Positions 12,291 through 23,572 of a stretch of 64,000 nucleotides of DNA are shown one piece after another; the first letter of the stretch is position 1; each line of letters opens with the position of its first letter. Under the pieces are notes generated by a model that made no database searches, was not told the origin of the DNA, and saw only the letters and a program-made list of their open reading frames with translations. The DNA is from Cryptomeria japonica. Taxonomy: Eukaryota > Streptophyta > Pinopsida > Cupressales > Cupressaceae. The position numbers and the translations under genes are program-made. The stretch is taken from NCBI RefSeq assembly GCF_030272615.1, contig NC_081412.1:697850656-697914655 (forward strand), read 5' to 3'.

Positions 12291-12907
12291 AAGCAACACA
12301 ACCACTACAAAGAAGTTTTAACAAAACCTCTACGTACAATATCCATTGCTCATTGATTTCATAAGACCATATTTATTTAACGCATTTTGACAAATAGTTC
12401 AGGCACTCCAACCATGCTCCAACAACTAACATAATTGTTTACCAAGTGTAGATAAAGTTAAAATATCTTTGAAAATCCCATTCCATTATGCTTTGATAGA
12501 TCACATAGAATTCAAAATCTTTCCACTAGCCACTACTTTCCACATGTCACAGACATTTACACTTGCCTAAATAGTCGATCCATGGTTAAAGTCCTTGCAA
12601 TCTTATATTCTTCAATTAGAGCACAAGATTGAACAATGAAACTCTAAAAAAACATCCAATACTGTTGGAAAAATCTGTAATAAATAGACAGGAACCTTAA
12701 AAAGATTGCATGCCTTGTCTATGCTTGAGAAATGTGCACTACCTCTACCACTCCTTCAGTCAGACAACAAAAGGAGATCGCCTCTCTTTTAATGAATATT
12801 TCAATGCTTTTATCCCCATCATGTGTGTAGTATTTATCACGCATAGTTTTCATGACAATTTACATCACTCTAACATCCCTGCTCTAAACACAAGCACAAA
12901 AATTATT

Positions 12908-12918
12908 CTCTGATACCA
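12908..12918 (-). other. Copia-type primer-binding site
   Basis: The minus strand reads TGGTATCAGAG, complementary to the 3' end of initiator methionine tRNA, the usual primer of plant Ty1/copia elements. It directly follows an LTR end in the minus orientation. Confidence 0.7.
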
Positions 12919-12921
12919 AAT

Positions 12922-13183
12922 TGAGAGAGAAATATACTTGATTTATTCATTGATGTCAAGTGAATAGGATGAACAAGTTTATATAAAAGAAAAATGCAGT
13001 TGCAAACTGTTAAAAATTTTGTAACTACATTACTATATCAATGTGATATGCTAACAAAACTCCTAGATTTTCTTAGTTTTGACAACAAGATACAAAAATT
13101 AACAAAGTTTCTACATGGATGCCCCTATATCATAAATAAGGTGGAATTACAAAGGGTGTCCTTTCATAGAAGTAGCTCCAACA
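12922..13183 (-). mobile_element. 5' LTR of a decayed Ty1/copia element
   Basis: On the minus strand the segment starts TGTTGGAGC and ends TTTCTCTCTCA, followed by ATT and the primer-binding site TGGTATCAGAG. A TATATAAA-like box (plus-strand TTTATATAAAAG at about 12,977-12,988) lies inside, with an 'AATAAATCAAG' stretch near the 3' end, as in plant copia LTRs. The length, about 262 bp, is plausible. The matching 3' LTR was not found. Confidence 0.6.
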
Positions 13184-13751
13184 AATAGGTTGTTTAATAT
13201 CTTTTTCATAATTTAATTATAAAATATTTAAGAATAAATATAATTTAGTTGTTCATGGTATATTGTGATGGTTAAACATGATATTGTTGTTGTAGTCACT
13301 AAAGTTAAAATCCTCACTGGACTGTTGTGATCATATGTATTGTATCACCCAATCTATTGTGCTCATAGAATAGAACCTCTACATTGATATTGCTGGTGTT
13401 CGAAGTGACTTAATGGTCTAAACGCTCATTGGTTCAACATACTATTAGACTTTATGTCGTTTGTGACCTAACCTTACTCGAATTAAACTAAAAATTTTGT
13501 ATAACAAAAACACTAATAGACCAGCTTAGACATTCCACATCAAATGCTCCAAAAGTTCAATAGATGTCTCGAGATTATTTGTGCAACTCCTTGGTGCCAT
13601 TCAAAGCCACCAAAATCTTCTCACCACCACACCTTAGAACCTATACTACTTTAACACCCATGAAAAGAGATTGCTTCAACCATTTTTAACATCCTCTGGA
13701 CTGCACAACATATGAATATTAGTGTCATACAATTTTCTTTGCTAGTATTCC
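13184..13751. other. Non-coding retroelement-like DNA
   Basis: No gene. It probably belongs to the interior of the minus-strand element whose LTR lies at 14.44-14.74 kb. Confidence 0.35.
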
Positions 13752-14426
13752 TTACTCCCTCACGCATTTGAATCTACTTTTGTTCTTAATCATTCCCTGT
13801 GATTTAATTTGTTGTGACATGTTTTTAAACCTTATTTCTTTTCTGCTCCGCATCCTCTTGCACCGATCAGCTCCTCCTGTTTCTCTAATATTGACTACAG
13901 ACCTCATACTACAAAATTGAGCCCAAGTTCTCACACGATGCCCAAGATCCCATGATGGATGTAGCAATGATGGTTGCATGTCAAGCTTCTCTAACACACC
14001 AAAACTATTCAATGAAGACAAGAGTAATAACTTGAAGCACAATAGCTTCAGAAAACTCATACGCCTCCTGCAGAAGCGTATAATCAATTTCTACGAGTCT
14101 ATGCAGATCTGATATTATGAAAGGATATCTAAACAACTCGAGCGCAAATATCGCTCTGTGATATGCTTGAGCCCGTCATGAATAGATTGTAGCCGTACTT
14201 CCTTATCCTCACACATAGTAATAATGCCAAATCTACTGGCAATTCCTTCAAACGAGGCTCCTTCATATCCTATGTTGTTCCATCCATCCGATCACTATTC
14301 TTCAGAATATTAAAACACAAAACTAATCTCTATTCGAGAATATATCTCTCATGGGATCTCACAGCAAAGGGCAAATAAGGAATTATAAAAATTGCCCATT
14401 CATGGCCACTACTATAACTTTTTCTC
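13752..14426 (-). pseudogene. Degenerate internal region of a second copia-like element
   Basis: Downstream (minus strand) of the primer-site-like sequence at 14,427 one frame gives a protein-like run (ASFEGIASRFGIITMCEDKE, then SIHDGLKHITERYLRSS), which ends at stops. A 111-codon open frame occupies 14,087-13,752 with no family motif I recognise. A gag-like product is possible from position alone. Confidence 0.35.
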
Positions 14427-14745
14427 CGATACCAGATTTGAGGAGAGTTTAGAGAAGCTCTATAATACACTTATTTTTTATATTATTTTTCAATCAAATA
14501 GACTTCACACTTATATAAGAATATATCTTCTACATTATAGAAAAATTTTAAAACAATTTTTCCAAACTCAACACATTCATAGCTCTAATATATTAACATA
14601 CTTAACAAACTATAACAAACCTAATGCCGATTGTAGCCTTATATTATGCTTCTATTCAAGTTATTTGCTGTTAATTCTACTCCAGTTGTATTATAGAATT
14701 CTAGTTTTCTTTGTAGTCTCCTTAACAATTTCTGGACTGTCAATT
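14427..14745 (-). mobile_element. Second minus-strand LTR and primer-site remnant
   Basis: The minus strand reads CTGGTATCGGAG at about 14,437-14,426, one change from the initiator-Met primer site. It is preceded by CTCTCCTCAAAT, a copia-like LTR end. The LTR probably extends to about 14,741 on the right; its outer end is uncertain. Confidence 0.5.
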
Positions 14746-14859
14746 TGATGTAATTTTTCTTTAGATTATTTTAATAATAATTAAAAAAAACTTTTACATA
14801 AAACATATTTATTTTATGCATAATTATTATATGCATCTTATGATAAAATATTCCAAACA

Positions 14860-16185
14860 ATAAATATCCAAGATACAATGTTAACACTACTAGGAAACCA
14901 CATTGTTAGTGTTTGAGTCAATTGATGATTTGCATTATTCTATGAGTTTTATAAGACTCATAATACAATAGGAAAAACTATTTTTCAAATGAATTGTAAT
15001 GGCATTCTTCTAAATTCTCCTGGATCCTAATATTAATTTCTTGATTGAATTGGATACTTTCTACATCATGTATAAATAAATTTGACAATAGTCCAAGATG
15101 AAATATAGAATATTAATGGATCCTAATATTAATTTCTTGGTTGAATTGGATACTTTCTATATCATGTATTATTAAATTAGACAAGAGACCAAGATAAAAT
15201 ATAGACTATTAATGAACCCATTATTTTTTATGCTTAAATTTATGAATGTGTTACATTGTTTTGTGAGTTTTATAAAGCTCGCAATACAATACAAAATATT
15301 TTTTAAAAATATTGCAATTTCATTCTCACAAATACTCTCGAATCCCAATGATTCATTTTTTATTGAACCAAGCACATTATATACTACATATTATTACATT
15401 AAACAAATTTCTAAGATAATTAAGAGTTTTTTAAATCCCATATTATTAATGTTTAAAATAATTATTAAATTACATGTTTATGTAAAATTCCACATGATAT
15501 ACTGTAATAAACAATCTCTTTTTTAAATAAATAACAATAATATTCTACTATGCAATATTTGCTGAAAAATAATTAATCTACCTCAATAATCAAATACAAT
15601 TGCTAACAAGTGATAAATTAGATAGAAAGAATATAAAAAACCAAGATAAACTAGAATTAATAAGACACAAACCCTATCACTTAAGAAAAAGCACATAAGA
15701 CATAAAGAATATATAATGTAATACACAATCTATTTTTCAAATAAATAACAATGATGTTGCACTATATAGTCTTTAGTCTTTAATGAAAATTAATTCATCT
15801 ATTATAATAATTAAATAGAATTGCTAAAAAGTGAAAATATTAGATGACAAATTCATAAAAAATAAGATAAACTAAAAGTAGTAAAGCAACTACTATCACT
15901 TAAGAAAAAGTCTGTAGAACATAAAAGAATATAAAAAATAAGAATTTTTGAAAAAAAAATTAAATTTATAATACTTTTTAATAAAAATAAGCATGTATTA
16001 AAAAAAAAGTGCACAGAGACATCACTATCATTACACAAAGCAATATGTAGCATAATCTATTACACTATATTGATAATCAATATGTATGCTTCAATTTATT
16101 AATTCAAGATTGAAAAATCTTCACTCAACTTAATCATCACACCATGTCATTATCAATTATATGACATATTTAGTATTAATGATTG
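14860..16185 (+). repeat. Dispersed repeat family, copy B
   Basis: Homologous to 2,324-3,325 in the same orientation but longer because of internal duplication. Both copies run from the GATACAAT..TAACACTACTA start through TCTATGAGTTTTATAAG, TATGAA.GTGTTACAT and AATACAATTGCTAA to the block ending near ATCAATTATATGACATAT. It contains no supported coding sequence. Confidence 0.6.
15022..15213 (+). repeat. 96-bp tandem duplication inside copy B
   Basis: Two adjacent 96-bp units start at 15,022 and 15,118, each opening GGATCCTAATATTAATTTCT. The unit contains GAATTGGATACTTTCTA and ATCATGTAT, with a few substitutions between copies. Confidence 0.85.
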
Positions 16186-16589
16186 TATATTATTAATTTA
16201 ACAATGATTAAATGTGTTATAAGAATTCCTATGAATGACATAAAATTAGTTGTTATAAGAATTATAAATTACTAAATATGTTAGTTTAGATTTTTTTGTA
16301 TGGAGGATACATTTCAATGATGACCAAAATATTTTTCCCCCCTTAAAAATCATAGCATGGGTCATCTTAAAATCAAGAACTCATTAGTAGTATATCGAAC
16401 TTTTTTTCTATGAAATATAATTCAATAGGTGGGGAAAGTGGAAAATGAAACAAGCACAAATACATTGTAAACAATAGCCAACTCTTGCAATATGATTGGT
16501 ATCTTGTAGATATCATATAAGTTTTCCATAACTATTTTGTTACAAAGAGTACAATGTTTGATATAATATTCACAAGTATACTATGCTTG
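16186..16589. other. AT-rich spacer, no gene seen
   Basis: No coding or repeat signal beyond base composition. Confidence 0.5.
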
Positions 16590-17140
16590 TTTGCGAACAC
16601 AAAAAGGGCCCAACATTCATCATTTGCCTCCTCCTTTTCGACACAACAAAAAAGACAAGCATTGTCATCATGTGAGTAATCTTTCTTAATATCACAAAAT
16701 AGCAAGTTCCACTAATCTAGGTGAAGTTGTTGAGCCATATGTCACTCAAGATGGCTTGGTATTTAGCTTTTAGACCAGAGTCAATCTCCACTTTATAATA
16801 TTGAGCATAATTAAATTCACGAAGGAACTCATATTATGGCTCTAGCACCTTACATGTTGCATGGTGTTTTCATACAATTTCATCCACCATCAAGAATTCA
16901 TAATCTCATACATCATTACAATCTTGAATCAGTTGGCTTCTTTAATAGTCTCATGGTAGTTTGTCAAAATGTTGTTAAAGAAGGTTTCAACATTGTTTTC
17001 ATAAAATCCTAACCAATTCACAATTGTTGAGTTATTTGTTGACATAGTTGCATCGTTTGTTTCTAGCTAGGTCACACTATTCTCCGAGGGACTACTTGGG
17101 ATGGTAATGACCTCATAAGGTGTTCTTGCGTTGCCATAAC
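16590..17140 (-). pseudogene. Unidentified pseudo-exon
   Basis: On the minus strand a splice-acceptor-like ACTTTCAG ends at 17,141, followed by a reading frame with protein-like composition that continues through point stops: GYGNARTPYEVITIPSSPSE, then SPSENSV, NSTIVNWLGFYENNVETFF, DYEFLVDEIV, and later YEFLREFNYAQYYKVEID and SGLKAKYQAILSDIWLNN. A frame change near 16,720 leads to DNACLFCCVEKEEANDECWA. Stops occur every 20-40 codons but the intervening sequence stays balanced and hydrophilic, unlike the surrounding DNA. I do not recognise the family; the likely explanation is an exon of a dead host or retroelement gene. Confidence 0.4.
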
Positions 17141-17317
17141 CTGAAAGTATAATTCAACAAAGAACAAGCTAAATATCTTGCCAATACTAATAATGCTACT
17201 ATTGTTGATAGCTCTACATAATAAACAAGATAAACACTAATAATAAACTTAATATATTTAAACCTTCACAATATCATATTATATTTAGATTATAATAGTG
17301 TTTAATGCCTATACATG

Positions 17318-17345
17318 CATACATACATACATACATACATACATA
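17318..17345 (+). repeat. (CATA)n microsatellite
   Basis: Seven consecutive CATA/TACA units. Confidence 0.95.
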
Positions 17346-17653
17346 ATATTATTTCATACATTATATTATCATATTAACAATATCACAATAAATTAAGCTA
17401 TTCAAATATATTAGAGTATTATTATATAAATCTAATTTTTAAATATATTTTTTATATTCCATGTGAACACTCAAAAAACAAAATTTACATTAGAATTATA
17501 GTTTATTAATATTTTTATATTATATTCTATTTATATTATTTCACATTAATATTATCATATGATCCCTAATGGTAAGAATACACTAATGATGAACCTACCT
17601 ATAATTGGAAGCATAATTCATATAAAATAATAAAGAATACCATATGATTTGTA

Positions 17654-17679
17654 TCTTTTTCTTTTTCTTTTTCTTTTTC
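17654..17679 (+). repeat. (CTTTTT)n microsatellite
   Basis: Four consecutive CTTTTT units. Confidence 0.9.
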
Positions 17680-18195
17680 GACAATGAAGGATTTCAATTC
17701 AACAAATATTTTAAAAATTGTAAATAACTTTTTGACATATATTTTTTATGTCTACATATTTTTAGATAAAATAAAAACTAATTATTTAGTCCACAAACGA
17801 TGTTTTTTTTTCAATTTATATTCAATTTTTTTACCTACATATTAGTATAAATATTTTTTTTTATAAATTCCATATTTATTTGTATTTTATATGGATATGT
17901 TTTTTAGTACATTTAGATTGATTACTTTTAAAATATTTAAGATATAATAATTAAAATATATTTAATTTGAATTGGCTACAATTTGTTAATTCTACATAAA
18001 AACATTTAAAAATAATAATAATAACAAAATTGTATATATATAATTAAGTTTCTAAATAATTAATTAAAGTATTCATAGACATAACAAAAGTTATATTATT
18101 TCAAACCAATTATACAAAATTATTTGATGATAAGCCGTTCTAACATTTCATACATATAATAATAACTACTACTCTCAATATAATTATGTTTAAGT

Positions 18196-18300
18196 AAATG
18201 CATATTTCATTATTAATAATTGTTTTATATACTTTTTAAATTTTTTTTAAAAAAATGCATTTTTCATTATAGATAATTCTTTTATATACTTTTTAAAAAA
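18196..18300 (+). repeat. Short tandem duplication (about 57-bp unit)
   Basis: AAATGCATATTTCATTAT and AAATGCATTTTTCATTAT each head a unit continuing with ATAATT.TTTTATATAC and CTTTTTAAA. Confidence 0.8.
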
Positions 18301-19137
18301 TAAATTATTAATATCTAATATTTATAACTAATTTTTTTTTAATCTTTTTATTTGTTAAATTTTATACAACTCTTAAAACACACATATGTATTAATCCTAC
18401 CATGAAAATGACATATTTGGATAATTTTGACCTTCAATATAAATGGTTAAAATTTAAAGGCAAAAACAAATACATAAGACTTTTTAGTGTAAGCCCTAAC
18501 CCTTTGGTTTTCTTAACTCTAAATTCTTGTTGTACTTAATTTTAAAATAAAAATATATATTTATAAGTAATTAATAATAATATCAAGATAATAAATAATA
18601 ATAATAATAAATTTAAAAAAAATTAATAATATAAACTAAGATTTAAAGAATGCAAAACTAATATAATAAGAAAAAAAATTAATATAATAGGTAGAAGTTT
18701 CTTATTTTAGGCGTGGTAATGAATTTAGGAATGTTTTCAATTATGATAATTGACTTAGCAATGTTTTTAATGGAAATGTGTTTGTAAATCAAAATGTCAA
18801 TTGCTATTTTGAAGAAAATATTTAAAGCTACAATTAAAAATGCAACTTTCTACTTTCAAAGAGTTGTTTCCTTAAATGAACATAAATAGGGTTTTACATG
18901 AACAAAATAAATTTTGATCGCCAACAATATTTGACTCTTGGAATTTGACGTTAGAAAATATTTCAAAAATATGACCACCAGAAAATGACGGGAGACTTGA
19001 TGTTCCTGGTGGCATTGAAGAAGAATAGCCTATCAACTAATTAATAATAAGAATAGTCTATTGAATAATTAATGATAATATATTATTAATCGAATAATTA
19101 TTAAATATATTATATAAAAGTTATATAATTTTAATAT

Positions 19138-19345
19138 TTTTAATTTTATTGTTTGAATATTTCCCTTACACGACAAGGGATATTTTTTAAAACCATGTAT
19201 CTACACAAATTCAAGTTGTTACAAAAGCCCGGCCATAGAAAAGTGACATGAACCCAATTTCGTTGGATAACAATACACTGCAATTAGTGAGACAATGTTA
19301 TTAAAAAAAAACTAAATATCTTGCCAATACTAATAATCATCATTT
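19138..19345 (+). repeat. Chimeric patch: PHT1-promoter-like fragment plus a 17.17-kb fragment
   Basis: 19,138-19,310 matches the PHT1 upstream block at 5,826-6,010 (ATCTACACAAATTC, ACAAAAGC.CGGCCATA, GACATGAACCCAATTTCG). At about 19,311 it switches to a 36-base sequence also present near 17,168 (CTAAATATCTTGCCAATACT). Confidence 0.6.
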
Positions 19346-19351
19346 CTTGCC

Positions 19352-19519
19352 AATGTTTTTTTTTTATTGGTAAAAGGTCGAAGCTAGAGAGATTTTATTA
19401 ATAAAAATGATTATTACAAATCCATTCAGTGTGGGCACCAGTAGGAAAGAATGGAGGGAAGAAAACCTCCGGTCTAGCCCAGATCCATTAATGGATCAAA
19501 AAATTAATGCTAGAGAAAG
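19352..19519 (-). mobile_element. 3' end of a LINE (L1-type), minus strand
   Basis: The plus strand starts with a T run and reads, on the minus strand, a 3'-UTR-like sequence with AATAAAATCTCTCTAGCTTC and ACCTTTTACCAATAAAAAAA, ending in a poly-A tail. This arrangement is typical of plant L1 tails. No ORF2 sequence lies inside the fragment; the tandem LTR array inserted at its inner end. Confidence 0.6.
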
Positions 19520-19524
19520 CTTAT
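19520..19524 (+). other. Target-site duplication, left (CTTAT)
   Basis: CTTAT directly precedes the TGTAGACAC start of LTR1 and is repeated directly after the last LTR at 35,486-35,490. Five bases is the usual target duplication for gypsy and copia integrases. Confidence 0.7.
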
Positions 19525-20760
19525 TGTAGACACCTAAAAATGTCTCATTGATCACGTACTAATTATTCCTCTAGTTAGTTAAATAATTCTTTAATTCTTT
19601 AATTCTTTAATTAATTTAATTAATCATATTCTTCTAATTTCATATTTCCTCATAATCTTACTAATTATTCTAATTCTTACTCTATCATCATTTAATCATT
19701 TTAATCATTTTCTAAATATTCATTATTTAATTAATCATGATTAATTCCCTAATTTAAATAATCTTTATTATTTAAATAAATTATTTCAATTTCTATCTCC
19801 AATCATCTAATCATTCAACCCTTTTCTAAATATTAATTAAATATTTATTATTTAATTAATTATGATTTAATTCTTTTAATTTAAATAATCTTTATTATTT
19901 AATTAAATTCCATTTCTACATAATTAAATAGTTTCTTTAAATTATTTAATTAACTAATTTTCCATTTCTAAATCCCCAAATTCTAATTTCATTTAATTTC
20001 GTATTCTTCTAATTTCTTCCAAATCCAAGTACATGTGCATGATTTCAGAAACCAAATTGAAAATCAAAGTTAAGTTCTAAATATATTCAAATACCAAATT
20101 GAATTAATAAATTCAATTATTTGAATTAAATCTCATGCAAAGATTAAATTGAAAATCTAAATCTAAATGCAAGCACATAATAAATTAATTAATTTAATCA
20201 ATTAATTAATTAAATCATTTATCTCTTCAACTTCTTTTTCTATCTTTCAATTAGCTTTTTATAAATTAAGCTTTCGTTGTCATCTTCTTTATTTCCCCCA
20301 ATCATTATTTTTCTTCCTTCAATAAGCTGACTCAATTAATCTATTCAATGTTCCACTCCTAGAATCAACAGTTCAACTATCAATTTTCATTTGAGCTCAC
20401 CCGAGTTCCACCTCTTGATCATTCTATTCCACCTTTCAATCAATCCTCTCCAATTTTCTTTAAATTGGGCATTCAATCTCCATTTTAAACAATCACGAAC
20501 TTTGAATCTTTGTGTCACTTGCAGGTTACCAGCGCAATATCTGAGAGCCATCATACCACGAAGAGGAGAAGGGCAATGGAAGCAATATGCAATCTTGGGA
20601 TAGGGAGTTTTGATTTCATTTGATTATTTTAATTCCTATTTGCTTGATTGCATTATTCCATTGTCTTATTTGTGAAATTCTTTGGTTAGGAGGGATTCAT
20701 GATTTCCCTTTTGCTTCTAATTGATTACTTGTTTTTAAGATGAATCTTACATGCATTACA
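19525..20760 (+). mobile_element. LTR1 of the tandem array (1,236 bp)
   Basis: Starts TGTAGACACC and ends ATGCATTACA, followed by TTTTGG of the primer site. The first half is dominated by TTAATTAA/ATTTAAATAAT words. The TATA-like position (TTTAAAT near 20,459) differs from TATAAAT in LTR2. Confidence 0.88.
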
Positions 20761-20780
20761 TTTTGGTGAACCCGACGTGA
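20761..20780 (+). other. Primer-binding site, body 1
   Basis: TTTTGGTGAACCCGACGTGA follows the LTR end. The TGG start matches the CCA tail of a tRNA. I do not assign the tRNA. In body 2 the same site reads GGTGAACTCAACGTGA, two changes, one of them a CpG-type G to A. Confidence 0.65.
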
Positions 20781-20885
20781 ACTAACAACAATTTAACCTT
20801 CTTTATTTTTTCTGTGTGATTTTTGCAGATTGTGTGGATTTTTTATTTTTTTGCAGGTTGCATGAATTTCGAGAAAAGATTTTCC

Positions 20886-21027
20886 ATCACGCAATCGAGC
20901 ATTCATCATCACGCAATCACATAGACAACATCATGCATTCGACTCTTCAGGGTCACTCATTCGTTCTGACAGGGTCATGCAATCACCCTGTCTGGATCGC
21001 ACAATCGCCTTGTCTGCATCACACATT
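20886..21027 (+). repeat. Leader motif block 1, body 1 (ACGCAWTCG-like)
   Basis: About eight spaced copies of a short word around (T)CACGCAATCG / ATGCATTCG / CACACATTCG, roughly 15-25 bases apart, including TCACGCAATCG, TCACGCAATCA, CATGCATTCG, CATGCAATCA, GCACAATCG and CACACATTCG. The spacers are unrelated to one another. Confidence 0.75.
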
Positions 21028-21469
21028 CGTAGGAAGCTTTGTTGTTTAATTTTTCTTCCATCTGTTATTTGTTTTGTTTAATTCTACCTCAAATTTGGTT
21101 AATCCAGGATCAACTTGCTTTTAGTTTATGATTTGATTAATATAGTTTATGGCAAGAAAAGTACAGTTCAGGATTTCAAGTGCAAGAAGGACAAAAGAAC
21201 AAAGAAGAGAAGCCAAATGCTATCAAAAGGTCCTCCAAGCAGAAAAATGGATATAGGATTCGGAAGAACAACTGGCCTTACACATATACAATAGCCTAGT
21301 TCTTTCTTATATAGTTAAATATGATCTAATCAATATTGAATGAATGATGAGGGATTTGGCTAGGGCTTCACAATTGGTTTCGCAGGTTCCTGATCGGGTT
21401 TAGTTTTCTTATTTTTTAGTTTTTAACTTTTGTTGTTGTCTACCTTCTGTCACCCAATTGACCTGTTAG

Positions 21470-21592
21470 TGCTATGCAATCTACCAGATACCATCATGCA
21501 TTCGGTCTATCAGATTTACACATTCAACCTGTTAGATTCACGCATTCAGTCTGTAAGTATCACGCAAACACACAGGTAAAATTACGCATTCA
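21470..21592 (+). repeat. Leader motif block 2, body 1
   Basis: A second cluster of the same word: TATGCAATC, CATGCATTCGG, ACACATTCA, TCACGCATTCA, TCACGCAAAC and TTACGCATTCA, spaced about 15-25 bases. Confidence 0.7.
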
Positions 21593-21699
21593 CCTCTGTC
21601 AAGTTTTGAGTTTCTATTTTCTGTTAGTTTGATTGTACTACTAATATTCTGTTTACAGCGTGTGGCAGATTTTTAGAGAGGATTAGATTAGTATTTTTG

Positions 21700-22030
21700 C
21701 ATGCACACTTCACACTTCATTTTTAGTGCTTCAAATTAACAACAGTTAAAATTGACAAGCATGGATAATCTCACACTTCGTTGGTTAGTACTTAAAATGA
21801 ACATGGGCTAAAATGGACATGCATGGATAATCTCACACTTGGTTGTTGGTGCTTAAAATGAACATGGGATTAAATTAACATGCATGCATCTCACACTTGG
21901 TTTTTGGTGCTTAAAATCAACAAATGGTTAAAATTCACATGTATGCCTTCATACTTGGATTTGGTGTTTAAAATGGACATGCACATGCGTATCTAACACC
22001 TAAATTTGTGTTATAAAATGAACGTGAATC
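21700..22030 (+). repeat. Leader sub-repeats, body 1
   Basis: Five or so degenerate copies of a roughly 65-bp unit built on TCTCACACTT.GTT..TTGG, TGCTTAAAAT.AACA and GACATGCATG. Body 2 carries the same array at about 30,230-30,550. Confidence 0.75.
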
Positions 22031-22079
22031 AGGTTGCATTAGATTATATCATTTTTTTCATTTTCTTAAGGTAAAGAAC

Positions 22080-22735
22080 TTTTTATTGTGTCTGGGGTGG
22101 ACCTACTGTTGCACTAACTAACTTTCTACCCGCCATCGGGCTCTTGGGAGAAAGAAGGTGACAACAACATCAAAATTTTCTTTTATTCTTCATAGTGAGG
22201 GGTAGCTTTGACTAGGGATTTCATCACCCCATAGAGGTACTTCTAATTGGGATGCGTTGGGGATATCATCTCTCCCAACGTACTCTCGAGTGGGTTTTTC
22301 GAGCCGGTATATAAATATACTGGTCAGGCGGCTAGAGTGGTGAGTGAATTTGATGTATGTGGGGGCCTTTCCTGCAACGATAAGCTCAACTAAAGCCTTA
22401 AGTGGCTTTCTCTGAGAATCCATCGTTGGATCGAGACCCCTCAAAATCTAATACTACGAACCAATCTAGTTGCCAAAAAACCCTACATTCAGTGATTTCG
22501 AGAGTGTGGATCATACCCCATAGATACCCTTCATGTACCTTACACTATGATACAGGAATCCCTCACCTATAAGATCTCCGGATCTTCAGGGTAAGAGAGA
22601 CTGACATGCCCGAGAAGTGTGTACCGTGGAGTGGAGCTAGTGCTGCCAGACTCTCTATCTATTCATTTTGTCTCAGTATTTTATTGTAAGAGCCTCACTT
22701 GAACAGTTTCCACTATCCAGCCTAAGATTGTATTC
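22080..22735 (+). other. Conserved leader core, body 1
   Basis: A higher-GC stretch, unlike its surroundings, conserved in body 2 (30,600-31,270). It contains CCCGAGAAGTGTGTACCG followed by GGAGTGGAGCTAGTG at about 22,609-22,641, and CCAGCCTAAGATTGT at 22,718. The gypsy element at 58.5 kb has CCCAAGAAGTGAGTACCG, then GGGTGGAGCCAGTG (60,518-60,550) and CCAGCCCTAAGATTTGT (60,633). This suggests a shared, probably structured RNA region such as a packaging or dimerisation signal. The function is inferred. Confidence 0.5.
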
Positions 22736-22977
22736 CATTTTTTTTTATGTATCGATGTGCTAGACCAATATTGAGTCAGTCCCTTGGGCAATTTCAAGTC
22801 CTTTCCCATGTATCTTTGAATTTTCTGAGATTGTATGAAAATTGAGTCAGTCAGCTATACATACCTACCAAAAATTGTTCTTAGATTTAAAAAACTACAA
22901 AACAATGTCCTACACATGAAGCTACAGAAAACAAAGTCCATTTTGAAACCAAAAATCAAAATTCCTTGCATATTTGT

Positions 22978-23395
22978 GACCCTAGGTAGTCTTTTACATC
23001 GTCTTTTGCATAGTCCCACTTATGTCCTCATTATCATCCTACGCCTTTTACATAGTCCCACTTACGTCCTCTTTTTCATCCTACGTCTTTTGCATAGTCC
23101 CACTTACGTCCTCATTATCATCCTAATTGCTTGCATAGTTCTCACTTACGTCCTCATTATTGTCCTAAGTCCTTGCATAGTCCCCACTTACATCCTCATT
23201 ATTGTCCTAAGTTCTTGCATTGTCCTCACTTACATCCTTATTATCATCCTAAAGTCCTTGCATAGTCCTCATTCATGTCTTCATTATCATCCATAGTCGT
23301 TGCATAGTCCTAATTTTGAGTCCTCATTATCATCCTCATATACATCCTTGTATAGACCTCATATACATCTGTCTTAGTCCGTCGTCATTTGTATA
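22978..23395 (+). repeat. 41-44-bp minisatellite, body 1
   Basis: Eight to nine copies of a unit close to TTGCATAGTCC.CACTTACG followed by TCCTCATTATCATCCTAA. It gives an open frame (22,835-23,296) of repeated LHSPTYVLIIIL, which I regard as incidental. Body 2 has fewer copies (31,528-31,830). Confidence 0.85.
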
Positions 23396-23572
23396 ATCAT
23401 CCTAGAAAGTCATACCCCAAACTTCCAAATCAAAATCAAAGGATCAATCAAACTTAACCTCAACTAAAACAAGTTTGTCAAGTTCAACCAATCAAACATT
23501 GTCACATTTAGAGAAATGGAGAAAATATCTTACATGTTGTGATCCTAGGTCCAAACCAAACAAAAAAATATC

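Larger units (their letters stand above)
17141..19137. other. AT-rich spacer with microsatellites
   Basis: Contains (CATA)n at about 17,318-17,345, (CTTTTT)n at 17,654-17,679 and a local duplication at 18.2-18.3 kb. No gene is supported. A 36-base stretch near 17,168 (CTAAATATCTTGCCAATAC and following) recurs near 19,311. Confidence 0.55.

Noticed and set aside
22835-23296. 153-codon ORF with repeated LHSPTYVLII
   Set aside because: It is produced by the 41-44-bp minisatellite. Unit lengths are not a constant multiple of three and the frame is not kept in body 2.
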